Below are positions 11,237 through 23,320 of a stretch of 64,000 nt of DNA, in pieces; position 1 is the stretch's first letter, and each line of letters starts with the position of its first letter. The position numbers were made by a program, and so were the translations under genes. Location of the stretch: assembly GCF_000471905.2 (NCBI RefSeq), contig NW_006495906.1:1451751-1515750 (forward strand), given 5' to 3'. This DNA is from Amborella trichopoda (lineage: Eukaryota; Streptophyta; Magnoliopsida; Amborellales; Amborellaceae). Below the pieces are notes generated by a model. It saw nothing but the letters and a program-made list of their open reading frames with translations. It was not told the origin of the DNA and did not search any database.

Positions 11237-14200
11237 TCAAAAACTTTCAATGATCTCATTGACCCTTCCTTTGCACTCATCAACCGAGGCTCTTGCTCGT
11301 TGGATGCCTACTCTCAATTCGGCCATTAGCCCAGCCTCGTGCTTCACTAGGGCTAGCTGCTCACCCATGGAGTACTCGAGGTCCAGCACCTTCTAGCTCA
11401 GCCCCTTATCTTCGACCTCCCAAGTTGTCGTCTCCTCCTCCAACCTAGTAAGATCTTGTGCCCATTTGGCAATCTTCGCCTTCAGGGTCTGCACCTTATC
11501 ATTGTGCGTTACAGCCTTCTCGATAAGAGCAGACTTCTGAGAGATGGTAGCCTCTATCTCTCCTACTTGGACCTGTGTCAGCTCCCAGTTCTAGGCTAGG
11601 GAAGCCTCCAATAATTCTAGCCATGAGTCCTCTAGGCGTGCTACAGCATTCTCTGCCTTCAGAGCCTTCATCCTCCATCCCTCCAGCTCATTCGCAATGT
11701 TGTCAAAGTAAGGAAGGAATTCAGGCGCATTCCTTAAGGAGATCCCCCTCAACTATTGGATCGTTGTTCCAAGCTCTCCAAGAGACAACTCCTTCAGCTT
11801 CTAGAGGCCTATTCAAAACATCTCAAAAATGACGCCTAACAGCCCACTGAAAGAAGGCTGAGGCAATACAGTAGGAGCAATCATAGCAGGAGGATCCCCA
11901 GTTGCAGCCAAGGCCTCAGGCTCCCTAGGTTCAAGGGCAACCTCACGTTGCCCTAGTACCTCAACAACAGCCCCTTCGTTCAAAGCCCCCATCGTGTCCA
12001 CTTCAAGTTCAGTCCTCTCATGCCCAAGTACCGTAGCCTCGCCCTCTACAAGCACCGCAACCGCAGCAGGGGTAAGGCTGGCCTCCTCCTTTAGAGCCAC
12101 TTCCTTAGTCTCAGGCTGCACCACAGTAGCCTCCTCTCTCGGGGCAGCGATCTCTCCCTGTGTCCCCTCTTCTCGAACCATCTCCACCTCGAGAGGTTTA
12201 ACAACCCCTCCCTCTCCTTCTTCGCCCTTGTCCTCGATGGTGATCACTTCAGCAACAGGCTCTTCTATGGCGTCTACCTCCTCTACAATCATGAGTGTTA
12301 CCTAGGGGCCCTCCAAGCCTGATCCCTCAGGGCGTCCTACTTCTGCATCCCTTCATAGATATATCACTCGAGGCAGCCATCTCCTGCTGCTCGGGTGCTC
12401 CCTCCTCAGTCCTTAGGGCTTCATACTCTTCTATGACCACAAGCTCTATCGGGCTTTCCCTTGCCTCGATAGCCTTCAGAGCTTCAGAGACCCTCACCAC
12501 CTTTGCCTCCTCATTAAGGCCAGCCTCATCAACTTCGTTCACCTCCATTGGAACTGAGCTCTTCCCTTCAGCCATGGACGTCACTTCCCGATCTGAAGCA
12601 ATCTCGATCGAGGCAGTAAGATTTGACGTGCCTGCTCGAGCCTCTGAAGGGCCAGGAGAAGGAGAAGGTGAAGCCTCAAGAGGAAAGGATGACGTAGAAA
12701 TAGCAGGGGACACACAGCCCTCCGAAGAAGCCGAGGGTGAGGAGTCGTCTTCTGGCTCACGAACCACTAGAACCTTACGCCCTTTGCACCCCAAAACCCT
12801 AGTCGCCTTCTTGGCCGGAGCACGAGGAGTCGTTGAGGCAGCCCACTTCCTCTTCTTTCATTTTTCCTGTTTGGGCACAGCGGCCTTCAAGGTGTCGGAC
12901 ATGAAAGAACTGGTGGCTAACTTGTTATGAGAGCCGCTCCCTATCTGCTCATTCATATCCTGGACCGGGCGCCCTTCATGCCCCTGGACATTACGACCTT
13001 CCTTCCATTTGAAGATGTCAGAGAGGTTGTCAAAAACGCTCTCTGTCCCTTTGTCCATTTTGAGGAACGGCGGCAAAGACTCTTCCACGGCAGTCTGATG
13101 AGGCCGTTCTATCGTGCGCCAGCTATGAGGGAAGCCCAGGGTAAAAATTTTGCCTAGGGGAGGGTCATAGCCATTTTTTGCTGCCTTGTATCTTAGCTTC
13201 AGCGGCCACCCTCCCCCTTCCAAGGGTGTTCCACGTCCCAGTACGCCTTGTTAGTGATCCTCCACCAAAGTCCGTGGGCCTCGATTGCCCTTACCGTCTT
13301 TCCAAAGTGGGGCAGCACATACTTATTGACCTTGGTGGCCTCGAAGCATGTGGCCCAGGCAGTGCGAATGTGCCTCAAGAGTCGAATCTCTTTGAGGGTT
13401 CCCAATTGGCCCTTCTTCCAGCAAGCAGACCTGCTATGTTGTTTCTTAAAGGATACTGAAAATGGACAACCTTGATCTAGCCCATGATGCCAAGCAAACT
13501 TAAGAGGAAAGTAGCCCTCAAGCTTCGCGCTATGGACAGTGCGATAGGCAAGAACTCTGTCTCTCACACTCAGCACAAACATCAGTTCGTTTGAGCTGGT
13601 GAAGTAACCATCCAACGTAGTGGCTCGTCAACATACGCGTGCTCTGTGAGGCCTCCAACTGGGAACGCCACTCAGGTCATGTAGAGGTGATCATTGTAAA
13701 ACAAGTTGTGCGCATGACCTGGGGTATGGAAGATTGATTTCTGCCTTAAAATCTTCAGCAAAAATTGGCACACGGTTTCCACCAACTCTCTGGTTTTGAG
13801 ATATGTGTCCGAAAAATAAGCCCCAAGCCAGCCATATACATAATGGACTGGGAATGGAGTCTTGAAATCTTCTGAGAATGCCTCACCATCTATGATGCCA
13901 TTTCCTCCTTCATCCCCTTGATACGGTCTTCCCTTGGAAGTGGCTTCCAAGCCATGATAAATTCTGCATAGAGCAGGATGTGCGAATGCGTACTCCTTCC
14001 CCTGCGCCATGTTGCAGGCCACATAAAAAGTGTCAGGGTGAATGACGTCTACCTCTCCTGACAAGGAAAACTTACACAAGAAGAGTACCAAGTAAGCCGC
14101 CAGGTAGATGTGCTCATTTTCCTTCCGCAGCTCAAAAACTGATGGAGTTTCCTTCTCCCCTTTTCCCTATAGTCGCCATTGAAGAATATCACCCATTTGG

Positions 14201-14947
14201 CGAAGGTGACTCGCCCACTTTTGGGCTCATGACAGAGTCGTTGGTAGATCACACACAATTCCTGAAGCCCAGCTGGTGGAGCTTCTTTGCCTACCTCTTC
14301 CCCTCAAAAAATGACTGAGTTCGGGGGAATAAACTCATCATACATAGCACTAAGAAGCAGCAACCCGCCAACGAAGTGCAGGTCCATCAACAACATTCCT
14401 GCCTCCCCATGACCAAGCATCCATGTGTTGCTAACATGGCTCCAAGTTTCCAACAATACTTTGACCGTGTTTGAGCAACGATCGTAGTAGCCTGCCGAGC
14501 ACTGGATGGTGCCCGACAAGGAAGCCCGTCTCAAAGTATTTTTAAAATGCGTCAGCACTTTCATGGTCCATGAGGAGTACCCCTTCAGGTACTGGTGCTC
14601 TCCTTGTACCTGCAGGCCAACAAAAGACCATTTCATGCTCGGGGTTTCTACCATCTGCTTGCCTAGAGTCGACAAGTGCGCATTAGAGGCTATGTTTCGG
14701 TGCAGGTAATGCAAGAGGCCTACCCCTTTCTCTACACTCACATTTCCATTATGGTCTTCCCTCATTACCAGCTGGATGGGTCACTGACAAAGGTGACGCT
14801 CAAGGGCCACCTCTATTCACACAAGCTTTTAGTGAGCCAGATTGGCACACCTCTCACCAAGCTTTCACCAGTGAATTCATCAGTACCAAGCTCCCCTTCT
14901 CGCAGGAGATTCTTCACATCTGGAATGGTACCTGAAGACTCGGCCAT
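11237..14947 (-). pseudogene. Element 1: large antisense ORF with plant-mobile-domain-like sequence (degenerate)
   Basis: This ~3.7 kb gene runs opposite to the retroelement. The likely start is the ATG at 14947 (MAESSGTIPDVKNLLREGEL) and the last stop is at 11237. The N-terminal half shows blocks typical of plant mobile domain / aminotransferase-like proteins: VKVLLETWSHVSNTWMLG then MYDEFIPPN (about 14310-14500), and FPVHYVYGWLGAYF (about 13800-13850). Further blocks are HIRTAWATCFEATKV and AYWDVEHPW (about 13220-13370). An acidic Ser/Glu/Ala-rich stretch follows (11813-12794), then a Lys/Glu/Leu coiled-coil-like end (11240-11580). Several frameshifts and stops break it. Extra sense or antisense ORFs between pol and the 3' LTR are known in Tat elements, and some carry such domains. 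Its role in transposition is unknown, and my assignment rests on pattern memory. Confidence 0.65.
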
Positions 14948-15102
14948 TATATCAGAAGCTTCATTAGAAAAGGACGCTAGGTGACCGAAAAGAGATTACA
15001 CTCACAAAGGTGTATCATAGGCTGGGCACTCAGGGTGTAAAGCTGGTAAGGTATCACCGTCTCGTAACCAAGGGTAGGACTATCGCTATCTGCCCGCTGA
15101 GA
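14948..15102. other. Element 1: spacer upstream of the antisense ORF
   Basis: This corresponds in position to 42960-43030 of element 2, where an antisense TATA box is preserved. No intact TATA is visible here. Confidence 0.4.
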
Positions 15103-15372
15103 TGGTATCGCCGCACACCTTCATCAAAGGCCATCGTCGTGTGCCTTCGTCAAGGGCCGTCGCTGCACGCCTTCATCAAAAAGCCCTCGACATGTGCCTT
15201 TGTCAAGGGCCATCGCCACACGCCTTCGTCAAGGGCCATCGCCGCACACCTTCGTCAAAGGCCATCACCGTGTGCCTTCGTCATGGGCCATCGCTGCACG
15301 CCTTCGTCAAAGGGCAATCGTCGCATGCCTTCATCAAGGGCCATCACCGCACGTCTTCGCCCAGAGGTTATC
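15103..15372 (+). repeat. 26-bp minisatellite in the 3' region of element 1
   Basis: About ten copies of a 26-bp unit containing CATCGCCGCACRCCTTCGTC. It is open in all three plus frames, which gives spurious reading frames at 15010-15461. Confidence 0.85.
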
Positions 15373-15630
15373 GTCGCGCCCTTTGTCAAGGATTTAATGA
15401 CGCTCTCTTCAATAAGTACTTAACGCCATGCACACACCATCTAAGCCTAATGCCGCATTAGCCATCCAACACTTAGTGTCGTGATCATGCCACGACACTC
15501 CCCTCTGGACCATTGTCCCCCCTCTTCAGGAAGTTCATTCCCTGCAGCACAGTCTCACTCCTCAGGGAGTCCAGTCTTTGGTGATGGCTCTGTTCCCCAT
15601 GGAGTCGCATTCCTTCACCACTACAATCTG
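15373..15630. other. Element 1: 3' untranslated region, no gene seen
   Basis: Non-coding connector between two tandem arrays. I see no motif beyond scattered CCCC-AGGAGT phrases that recur at 43740-44090 in element 2. Confidence 0.4.
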
Positions 15631-17010
15631 TGCTATATGACCTTAAACTGCGCAGCTGTGGTTCCAACTACATGACCCTAAACTGTAGCGGAGGTCTAGT
15701 TACACGACCTTAAACTGCTTAGTCCTCATCGCACGACTCAAAACTGCACGACTACGTTTCATGTTGCATGACCTTAAACTGCGCAGCCATGGTCCAAATT
15801 ATATAACCCTAAAATGTAGCGGAGGTCTAGTTACATGGGCTTAAACTGTTTAGTCCTTGTTGCATGACTCAAAATTGTACAACTATGGTCCGTGCTGCAT
15901 GACCTTAAACTACGTAGCCATGGTCCAAACTATATGACCCTAAACTATAGCGGAGGTCTAATTGCACGACCTTAAACTGCTAAGTCCTCATTGCACGACT
16001 CAAAAATTTACAATTATGGTCCAGTTGTCTGACCTTAAACCATAGTACACATCCTGACCGCATGACTTAAAAATTCTTAACGATATGGTCCAAACTACAT
16101 GACCTTAAACTATAGCGAAGGTCTAGTTGCACGATCTTAAACTTCATGGTCCTAGCTGCATGACTTTAAACTGCATCATCAGGGTCCGAGCTACAAGACC
16201 CTAAAACTGTAAAGCACTACCTGAGAGATGAACCACCTCTTTGCTAAGGTGTATTTCATCAACATCTCCAATGGAGTTAGATGTATGCCATGGTCATACC
16301 TACCCTTTTAATCCTCAATAGGTTTTTTTCGCACCAACATTCCACTGAGAGTCACATCTTACTGTGACCCACTATCCCTAGGAAGTCAAGGCCATTCTTA
16401 TCCCTTCAAACCCTCATTAAGGTTCATCTGTGATCTAGCCTATCATTCTCAGCAGAGTTACATCCATAGCATTACTCATTATCCCCTTACAGCCACACTG
16501 GCCCTCCTAATCCCCGGCAAGGACTCTTCTGCTTGCCACTCCTCGTAGGGCCGCCATCTTTATCAAAACCTCTCTGCTTGTGTATATCCTTAATGATATT
16601 TATCCTTAGGACGTCAGGTAGTTATCCACAGACCTATTCCCCATGCAGCTTTACCTTCATGGCGACCCACTTATTGGTCCGCACTGCATGACCTGAAATT
16701 GCACGACCATGGTCCACACTGCATGACCTTAAACTGTACAGCCCCGATCCGTGCTGCATGACCTTAAAACTGCAAAACCTTGGTCTGTGTTGCATGGCCT
16801 TTAAACTTCACAAGCCATGGTCCAAACCATATGACCTTAAACTATAGCAGAGGTCTAGTCGCACGACCTTGAACTACATGGTCCTGGCTGCATGACTTTA
16901 AACTGCATGACCATGGTCCAAGCTATATGACCTTAAACCATTGTGCACGTCCTGGCCACATGACATTAAACTGCTTCACTCAAGTTCAGGAGGCATGACC
17001 TTAAATACAC
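15630..17010 (+). repeat. ~33-bp monomer array with a ~131-bp higher-order period, element 1 3' region
   Basis: Monomers are built on GCATGACCTTAAACTG followed by a variable linker ending in TGGTCC. Four monomer variants recur together: the copies at 15766 and 15897 are 131 bp apart and begin the same four-part series. A non-repeat stretch at 16200-16670 interrupts the array. The related array in element 2 is at 44110-44960. Confidence 0.75.
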
Positions 17011-17029
17011 CCCCATACATGTGCATACC

Positions 17030-17310
17030 ACTTTTACGTGAATCTTCACGCACTTCTTCCCTAACCGACCCATTCGTGTGTGCACACCACCTTTATTGCC
17101 TCCCCAGTGAGTCCACATATGCACACACACCCTTTACATGCATCTCCATGCACATCTTCCTTAATCGACCCATTTGTGTGTGCACACCACCTTTATTGCC
17201 TCCCCATTGAGTCCACATATGTGCACATGCCCTTTACGTGCATCTCCACGCACTCCTTCCATAACCGACCCATTGTGTGCATGCTCCACCTTCATTACCT
17301 CCCCAGTGAG
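17030..17310 (+). repeat. ~102-bp tandem repeat, about three copies
   Basis: The phrase CGACCCATT starts copies at about 17063, 17165 and 17266. Each copy includes GCACACCACCTTTATTGCC and a segment ending in CCCCAGTGAGTC. Element 2 has a single counterpart near 44600. Confidence 0.75.
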
Positions 17311-18532
17311 TCTATTCATCATTTCCATCTTTCATCATTCCCCAGTGAGTCTCACCCATGCTCACAAAACGGCAAGCCATCTCACCACCCATACTCGCCG
17401 TCAACTAGTGGGTCACCATTCTTTACCCAACATTTTTCCTGCATAAGTAGCCTTGTGCCATCTTCCCAAAGTGAGTCGTAACTACCACCATACTCACTCC
17501 ACGACCTCTATAGATTTCCATTCGTCACCATCATGGTCCAGCAATATGACCCAAAACTATAGTGCATGTCCTGACCGCATGACGTTCAAAGCCTTCGCAC
17601 AAGTCTCGAAGGCATGACCCTAAACATTCCTTCACATGAAAAAGTAGGCATGGTGTACACCTGTACAAGGGATGCCATGAGTAAAAGTGACAGATGGGCA
17701 TGGTCATGAAACCATGAGTAAAAGAGTTTCGTGGAATACAAAACCCATGCACGGTGAAACCCCAAAAGGGCATCATGAGCAAAATGGATCAAAAGGATGG
17801 ACATGACCGTGAGGTCATGGGTAAAAGAGCCCCAAAAATAATATAAGTTGGTGAAATCCATCTTTACAGTGCCACTTCCCATGTTCAAGCAAAAACCTGC
17901 AAAAGGGCGCTTGAACCGACAAAATAGGTTGACCCACTACCACCGCCACAGCCGATACTCAATTTCCTAACAATCACAAGACTGACTAATGAGATCTACC
18001 TAAAATCCTCAAATTCCAGCATCCAGTCACAACACAAATTGGCTCATCAGGGAGTGAGAGCCGCATAAGATCTCCCACATTTCAACATCAACAACAACAA
18101 GAGTCCTTGAGGGTGAAGACGATAACCAAAAGATCCCTTTGAAATGCTAAAGACCATCACAAAGGCAAGAAACTGACGAAGTCAGGCTCTAACCTGCCAG
18201 ACTTTTCGGGGTATTCCTTGCAAAAATCCCCTAGCCAACAAGGGCCCAGACTTTTGGGCAGGTCAGAAACCCCCGGCCGCTAGACAGGACCTACAGAGAT
18301 ACCCTGAACATCAAAAGAAAACATGATGTAACAGTGAATAATGTTGACCAAAGGTTCATAGCAGTTGGCCTTTAGATAGGCCTGATTCTATCCAAAGAGG
18401 TCCCTACAAAGGCCTCAAGCTTCAAAATCGCTGATAGTCCCTCAAGGGTGAGGACTTCAACAGGATCCTTCAAACTTCTCAAATGATTTTACTTCTTGAT
18501 TCTCTCAAAACACAACATTTGGTGGGGCATGC
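17311..18532 (+). other. Element 1: 3' untranslated end and polypurine tract
   Basis: Non-coding sequence colinear with 44650-46222 of element 2, including a block around 17640-17900 that matches 45050-45300. It ends in TTTGGTGGGGCATGC (18518-18532), a G-rich stretch touching the 3' LTR that acts as the likely plus-strand primer. Confidence 0.65.
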
Positions 18533-21338
18533 TGTTGGAAGATATTTTTCATCATCATGGGGCCCTGCATAATAAAAGCCTAGCAAACAGTAGAAATCCT
18601 GACAGTCTCATAATAACCGCAGAACTGGCAAAGATCTTCACGAGGTCTCTCAAAAGTATCCTATCAAGTTTTGTCATATTTGGACATGTCTAAGGCAGTG
18701 TAGACTGAGAATCGTTGGGGTAGAGTCGGCCTCTAGTACCCTGAAATGGACCCTATAACTAGAGCTACATTTTCGGTGTCCCAATTTTCTATGGGGACCA
18801 TGGCCATTGGATCTGACACTGTTGAAAACCCCGAGGGGTCAAATTTCAGCTTCAACGGATATCTCAAGAAAACATTATAGGTGAAAGAGCAAAACAGGAG
18901 GAGCTACGCGCTATTCCCGTGCAGCCACCCTGCAACTGAATATCATTAAAGGGACAGTCACGACTAGTGATTTTCAACGCTCATATTTCACTCGTCCGAG
19001 GTTGGATCAAGCCCAAATTTTGTGAGCATATTCGTCTCATCAAGACAACCATTTCGATATGTGGCACACCCTGTGAAGACGATCGAGCTTAAAGAAAAGC
19101 TAAAGAGAAGTTGCTGATTCGTGAAGAAAGTGCAGGAAATTCAGCAGCGTTGTGCCTTGCTCGAGCTGCCAAATCACACCACTCATGAGCCCGATCAATG
19201 CGAGACCAATTCCATCGCGTGCCTAAGGTCTTGGGCTATCACCGACCTGAACCCCGTACATGATGAAATGGTAGGATTCTGCACACGAAGCCAACGAAGT
19301 GACTGCAAATTTCGTCGTCGAAATTCCAGATTCTAGCCAAATTTCCAAAGTTGCAAAATCCTCCATTGGGCATGGAATCAAGCTGCGCTTGTTGCCCCAC
19401 GATCGTAACTACATGTTGTGTGATCTAGTGAAGAAATCACAGAAAAACATCAAGGAACGATCACACTATCGATCCGAAGTTTCAAGATCCATTCAAATTT
19501 CAAGTCACATGATTGTGCGCTAAAAACACGATCCATGGCTCAAAATTAGTGTAAAAACATCGCCATACTGAGCCCTACGAGAAAACATTCATCTTTAGAT
19601 CAACTGGGCATCAGAAGGACCTCGGATCATCCATGAAAAATCATGCACATTCTAGGACAACACAAGGACTGTTTTAAAATTCCACAAATTGTTAGGAATG
19701 GGAAAATCTGTTATTTTGCCCCTATTTTCTAATTTATTTTAATTTAATTTAATCTTAATTTCCAGTAATTAGGGTTACTTTTGATCATCCACCCATGTTT
19801 GGGGCAAATTCTATATATACCATGTACCATCATTGTACGTAAAAGGCAATACACACGTACACAAAGAATACACAAAGAGAGAGCTTTTACTTAATAAAGT
19901 TTCTCTTTCTTCGCATTGTTGGATCACGTCTGGAGAGAGAGAGAGTAAGGTGAGAGAAACATTTGGATCGGTACCTCTAAGCTCAAGGTAAACCTTCTCT
20001 CTCCTCTTTTTCTTTTCTGCTTCTCTCTCTCCCTCTCCTTCTTCTTCCTCTTCTCCGTCTGAGCACCCCTCAAAGGTCTTACACGGAGGTGGCAGTGTCG
20101 TGCATGCCTTTCCGATGGCCTCATAAGTCGTGCATGGCGATGGCAGTGCCATGCGCGAGCCTCCTTCTCCTTCTGTTCGTCCATCCCTACCTCCCAGCGA
20201 GGCTCGCAGACAGTGCTGCCCATCATCATTTGCAGATGCGTCCTCGACGCCTCAATGACGAGCATAGATGACGAAACTCAATGCCGCCCGTAGGGGTCTT
20301 CCCTCTCCCCCACCTATCGCATACGGTGATGCCTATCGCCACCTACGAGAGGTCTCAGCAATGTCTATTGCCACTCACGCACATTCTCCGCATGCACGGT
20401 CCCTATCACCGTCCGCAAGCCTCCTTTGGGAGTTTAGTGTTCATCGCCACTCCCCCTGCATCCCACTCCTACAACCGCTTGCCTCATGAGAACTATCACC
20501 GCGCACTTCGCAAATGGTTGTTGTCGTGCACTTCATGAAAGGCTACCTCCCCCCTCGTAGGGGGGCGGTGCCTTCTTGTGTTGCCAACGGCGATGCCTAA
20601 CACCTTCAGTAGTTCCCTACTTTCCCTCATGCCACGAGCAGTAGTGCTTAGCGTCGTTCAAGGGCCGTGACACTACTAGTCCACAGTCGTGGGTGGCGAT
20701 GCCCAGCGCAGTCAGGACCCTATCTCTCCGCTATCTCATGCTTCCTCTTTATTCTCTCCTCTTCTCACTTGATTGAGGGTTGACCTAACCTAGCACCACC
20801 ATATCGGCCTCAGTTTTTAGTCTTGTCACCATGATGGTCCTGAGTACCATGCCCGTCTTGCTACCACCCTGAGTCGATCACTATTTGACCAAGCTAGTAT
20901 CGCCCTTTCATGAAGTTTCTTCTCTTTTCGACCTTTGCTCGAAACTTCCACTCCATCATCCTAACCTCTCACATTCTTAGCCATATAAATTTGCATTACC
21001 CTAAGACAAGGGTGGGTCTCTTTGACCCACTTGTCTTGCAAATTAACTATTGAAGTGTCGTGAAGAAAAACAAAGAGATTACAAGTCAAGGGAGGCAATT
21101 CCGAACAAACTAATGCAGCTGGGGGACTTTCCAACGTGATCTAAAAGGGCGCCCACATGAGCCAGTCTAAGTAAGTCCCAAACCCACCTTAATTTCATCT
21201 CTCATCGGTTGGTATACTTGCCCGTGCTTTTGAGAAAGGTTTCGAGAGAGCGATCTCAAATCCCGGGTTCACTGAAAACGTGAGACACGTGCCTCTTGAT
21301 CATCTAGATCCGAAGGGCGAGATCGAGACACCTAACCA
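18533..21338 (+). repeat. Element 1: 3' LTR (type A)
   Basis: This 2,806-bp LTR starts TGTTGGAAGATATT and ends CACCTAACCA. TATATATA at 19812-19819, followed by ATACACACG about 30 bases on, is a good core promoter candidate. Differences from the 5' LTR are mostly transitions, as expected of methylated, decaying DNA. Confidence 0.85.
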
Positions 21339-21343
21339 CTCTC

Positions 21344-23228
21344 TTTCTCTCTCCTCCTCTCATCCATATTTTTCTCTCTCCTCTCATCTTTCTCTTTCTC
21401 TATCCTCCTCTCATATCTCTCTTTCTCTCTCCTCTTCTCATCTATCTCTTTCTCTCTCTATTTCTACCTCTCTCTATCTCTCTCCTCTCGTTTATATCAC
21501 TCTTTCCTTTTTCTTCTCTGATCTTCATTATTCACTTTCCTTCTCTCTCTTTTATCTTTCTTTTCTTTTTCTTCACTTTCCTTCTCTCTCTCAGTTTCTC
21601 TTTCTTTCTTCTCTGATCATGCATGGTGTAGCCTATTGTCAGGTGTGATGTCTTCCTACTTCTGGGGCATATATAGTGGGTCGGGCCTTAACCCAAGTGG
21701 GGGGCCAGGCCTTAACCCGAGTGGGGGGGTCGGGCCTCTGTCAAAGTTCATCTTATTTCCTGATGTCATGGACGATGGAAGCTCATCACCGTCCATGTTT
21801 TCTCCCTCTTCTAATTCTTGTGTCATGAACGATGGAAGCTCATCGTCATCCATGTCTTCTCTATCTTATTCTCTTGTGTAATGGATAGCAAAAGCTCTTC
21901 GTCATCCATGTCTTCTCTCTCTTCTAATTCTTATGTCATGAATGATAGAAGCTCATCGTTATCCATGTTTTCTCTCTCTTATTCCCCTGTGTAATGGACG
22001 GTGGAAGCTCATCACCGTCCATGTTTTCTCTCTCTTTTAATCCTTGTGTCATGGACAGCGAAAGCTCATCACCATCTGTGTTTTATGTTTCTTCTTCTTT
22101 CCTCTATCATGGATGGCAGAAGCTCATCATCGTCCATGTTTTCTCTCTCTTCACTTCTCTATCATGGACGGTGAAATCTCATCATCGTCCATGTCTTCTC
22201 TCTCTTCAGATTCCTTTGTCATGGACGACAGATTCTCATCACCATCCATATTTTCTCTCTCTTCTCTCCTTCGTCAAGGACGGCAGATACTCACCGTTGT
22301 TCATGTCTTCTCTCTCTTCTCTCCTTCGTCATGGATGGCAGATGCTCATCATCGTCCTTGTCCTCTCTCTCTTCTCAATCCTTTATCATGGACAGTGGAA
22401 GTTCTTCGCCATCCACGTTCCCTATCTCTCTTTTCTCTATGTTCTTCCCCCTTCCTCTTATTTCTTACTGCTCCTTTCTTCTTCTTTTCTTCTCTCTCTC
22501 TTTCCTTTCTTTTTCTCACATGCATGACATCGATAGTACTGTGCATGCCTTTCCCTCTCTCTTTCTTTTCTCCCTTCTCTTCTTTCCCTCTCTTTTGATT
22601 AAGGGAGGCTAAGTCAAGCACTGTCATGGTAGTCTCATCGTCTAGCAGTATTGCTGTTATGCCAGTTTTAGTCATCATGCCCGCCTTATTACCACGATAG
22701 GCTAGCCATCTTTCCTGGTCGGTCTATGATCGTTCTGTTGTTTAGTAGTATTGTTGTTGTGTCGGTCTAGTTACCGTGCCTGTCTTACTACCACATCAGG
22801 TCAATCACTTGCTGGTCTAGCTACTGTATTAGTCTAGCCACCTAGTTAAATTCCTAACTTCCCTATTCCTCTATTCTGTCTCTTTTTTCTTCTTTCACCT
22901 ATCCTCTTAGCATGCGTACGTGCATTCGCCCAAAGACAAGGAGGGGTCCCTTGACCCACTTGTCTTGTAAATTAACCAAGGGAGGTGATTCTGAACCAAT
23001 TTTATGATTGGGGGGCTTTCTTCGTAATCTAAGAGGATGCCCACGCGAGCCAACCCGAGTAAGTCTTGAACCCACCCTAAATTCATCTCTCATCGATTAG
23101 TGTACCTGCCCTCGCTCCTGAGCAAGGTTCCCGATAGTGTGATCTCAAAGTCTCGAGTTCCCCCGAAACCCGAGACACATGCCACCAGATCATCCGGATC
23201 CAGAGGGTGAGATCGAGGTACCTAACCA
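21344..23228 (+). repeat. Element 2: 5' LTR, part b
   Basis: This continues the type B LTR cut at 2641. It begins with a CT-rich tract (21344-21620), then the hairpin-repeat array (about 21760-22430), then the conserved U5-like end finishing CACCT-type CTAACCA. Colinear with 47830-49722. The Ser/Phe-rich reading frames here are artefacts of the CT repeats. Confidence 0.85.
21760..22430 (+). repeat. Hairpin-forming tandem array in type B LTR (element 2, 5' copy)
   Basis: Roughly a dozen ~57-bp units. Each has an 11-bp inverted repeat, consensus CATGGACGGTG and CACCGTCCATG, around a near-constant 9-nt loop GAAGCTCAT. A CT-rich spacer (TTTTCTCTCTC) separates the units. The 21993-22023 copy pairs perfectly except for its first base. 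Confidence 0.8.
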
Positions 23229-23230
23229 GC

Positions 23231-23250
23231 TTATCAACTCCACTGGGGAC
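23231..23250 (+). other. Element 2: primer-binding site
   Basis: TTATCAACTCCACTGGGGAC, two bases after the LTR end. It is the element 1 site with three substitutions. Confidence 0.75.
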
Positions 23251-23320
23251 TTACTACCCCTTCATCGAATCATTCTTGTTTGGCTAGTTTCTCCTTTGTT
23301 TTTCTATTTTCACACACCAC

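Larger units (their letters stand above)
2642..21338 (+). mobile_element. Element 1: Tat-type LTR retrotransposon lacking RT and integrase
   Basis: LTRs at 2642-5326 and 18533-21338 begin TGTT and end CACCTAACCA. The flanking pentamers 2637-2641 and 21339-21343 are both ctctc. This fits a 5-bp TSD, though it lies in a CT-rich tract where chance identity is easy. Internal order: primer-binding site, gag, protease, antisense ORF with plant-mobile-domain-like sequence, tandem-repeat-rich 3' region, purine tract. RT, RNase H and integrase are absent, so it must have moved in trans or lost them later. The LTRs differ at many transition sites, so the insertion is old. Confidence 0.85.

Noticed and set aside
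11994..12930. Plus-strand frames opposite the antisense ORF (Ser/Thr/Ala-rich)
   Set aside because: The minus frames contain the conserved blocks; the plus frames are complements of an acidic low-complexity region.
15010..15461. Repetitive frames rich in Pro, Ser, Arg and His
   Set aside because: Open in all plus frames because of the 26-bp minisatellite; no domain.
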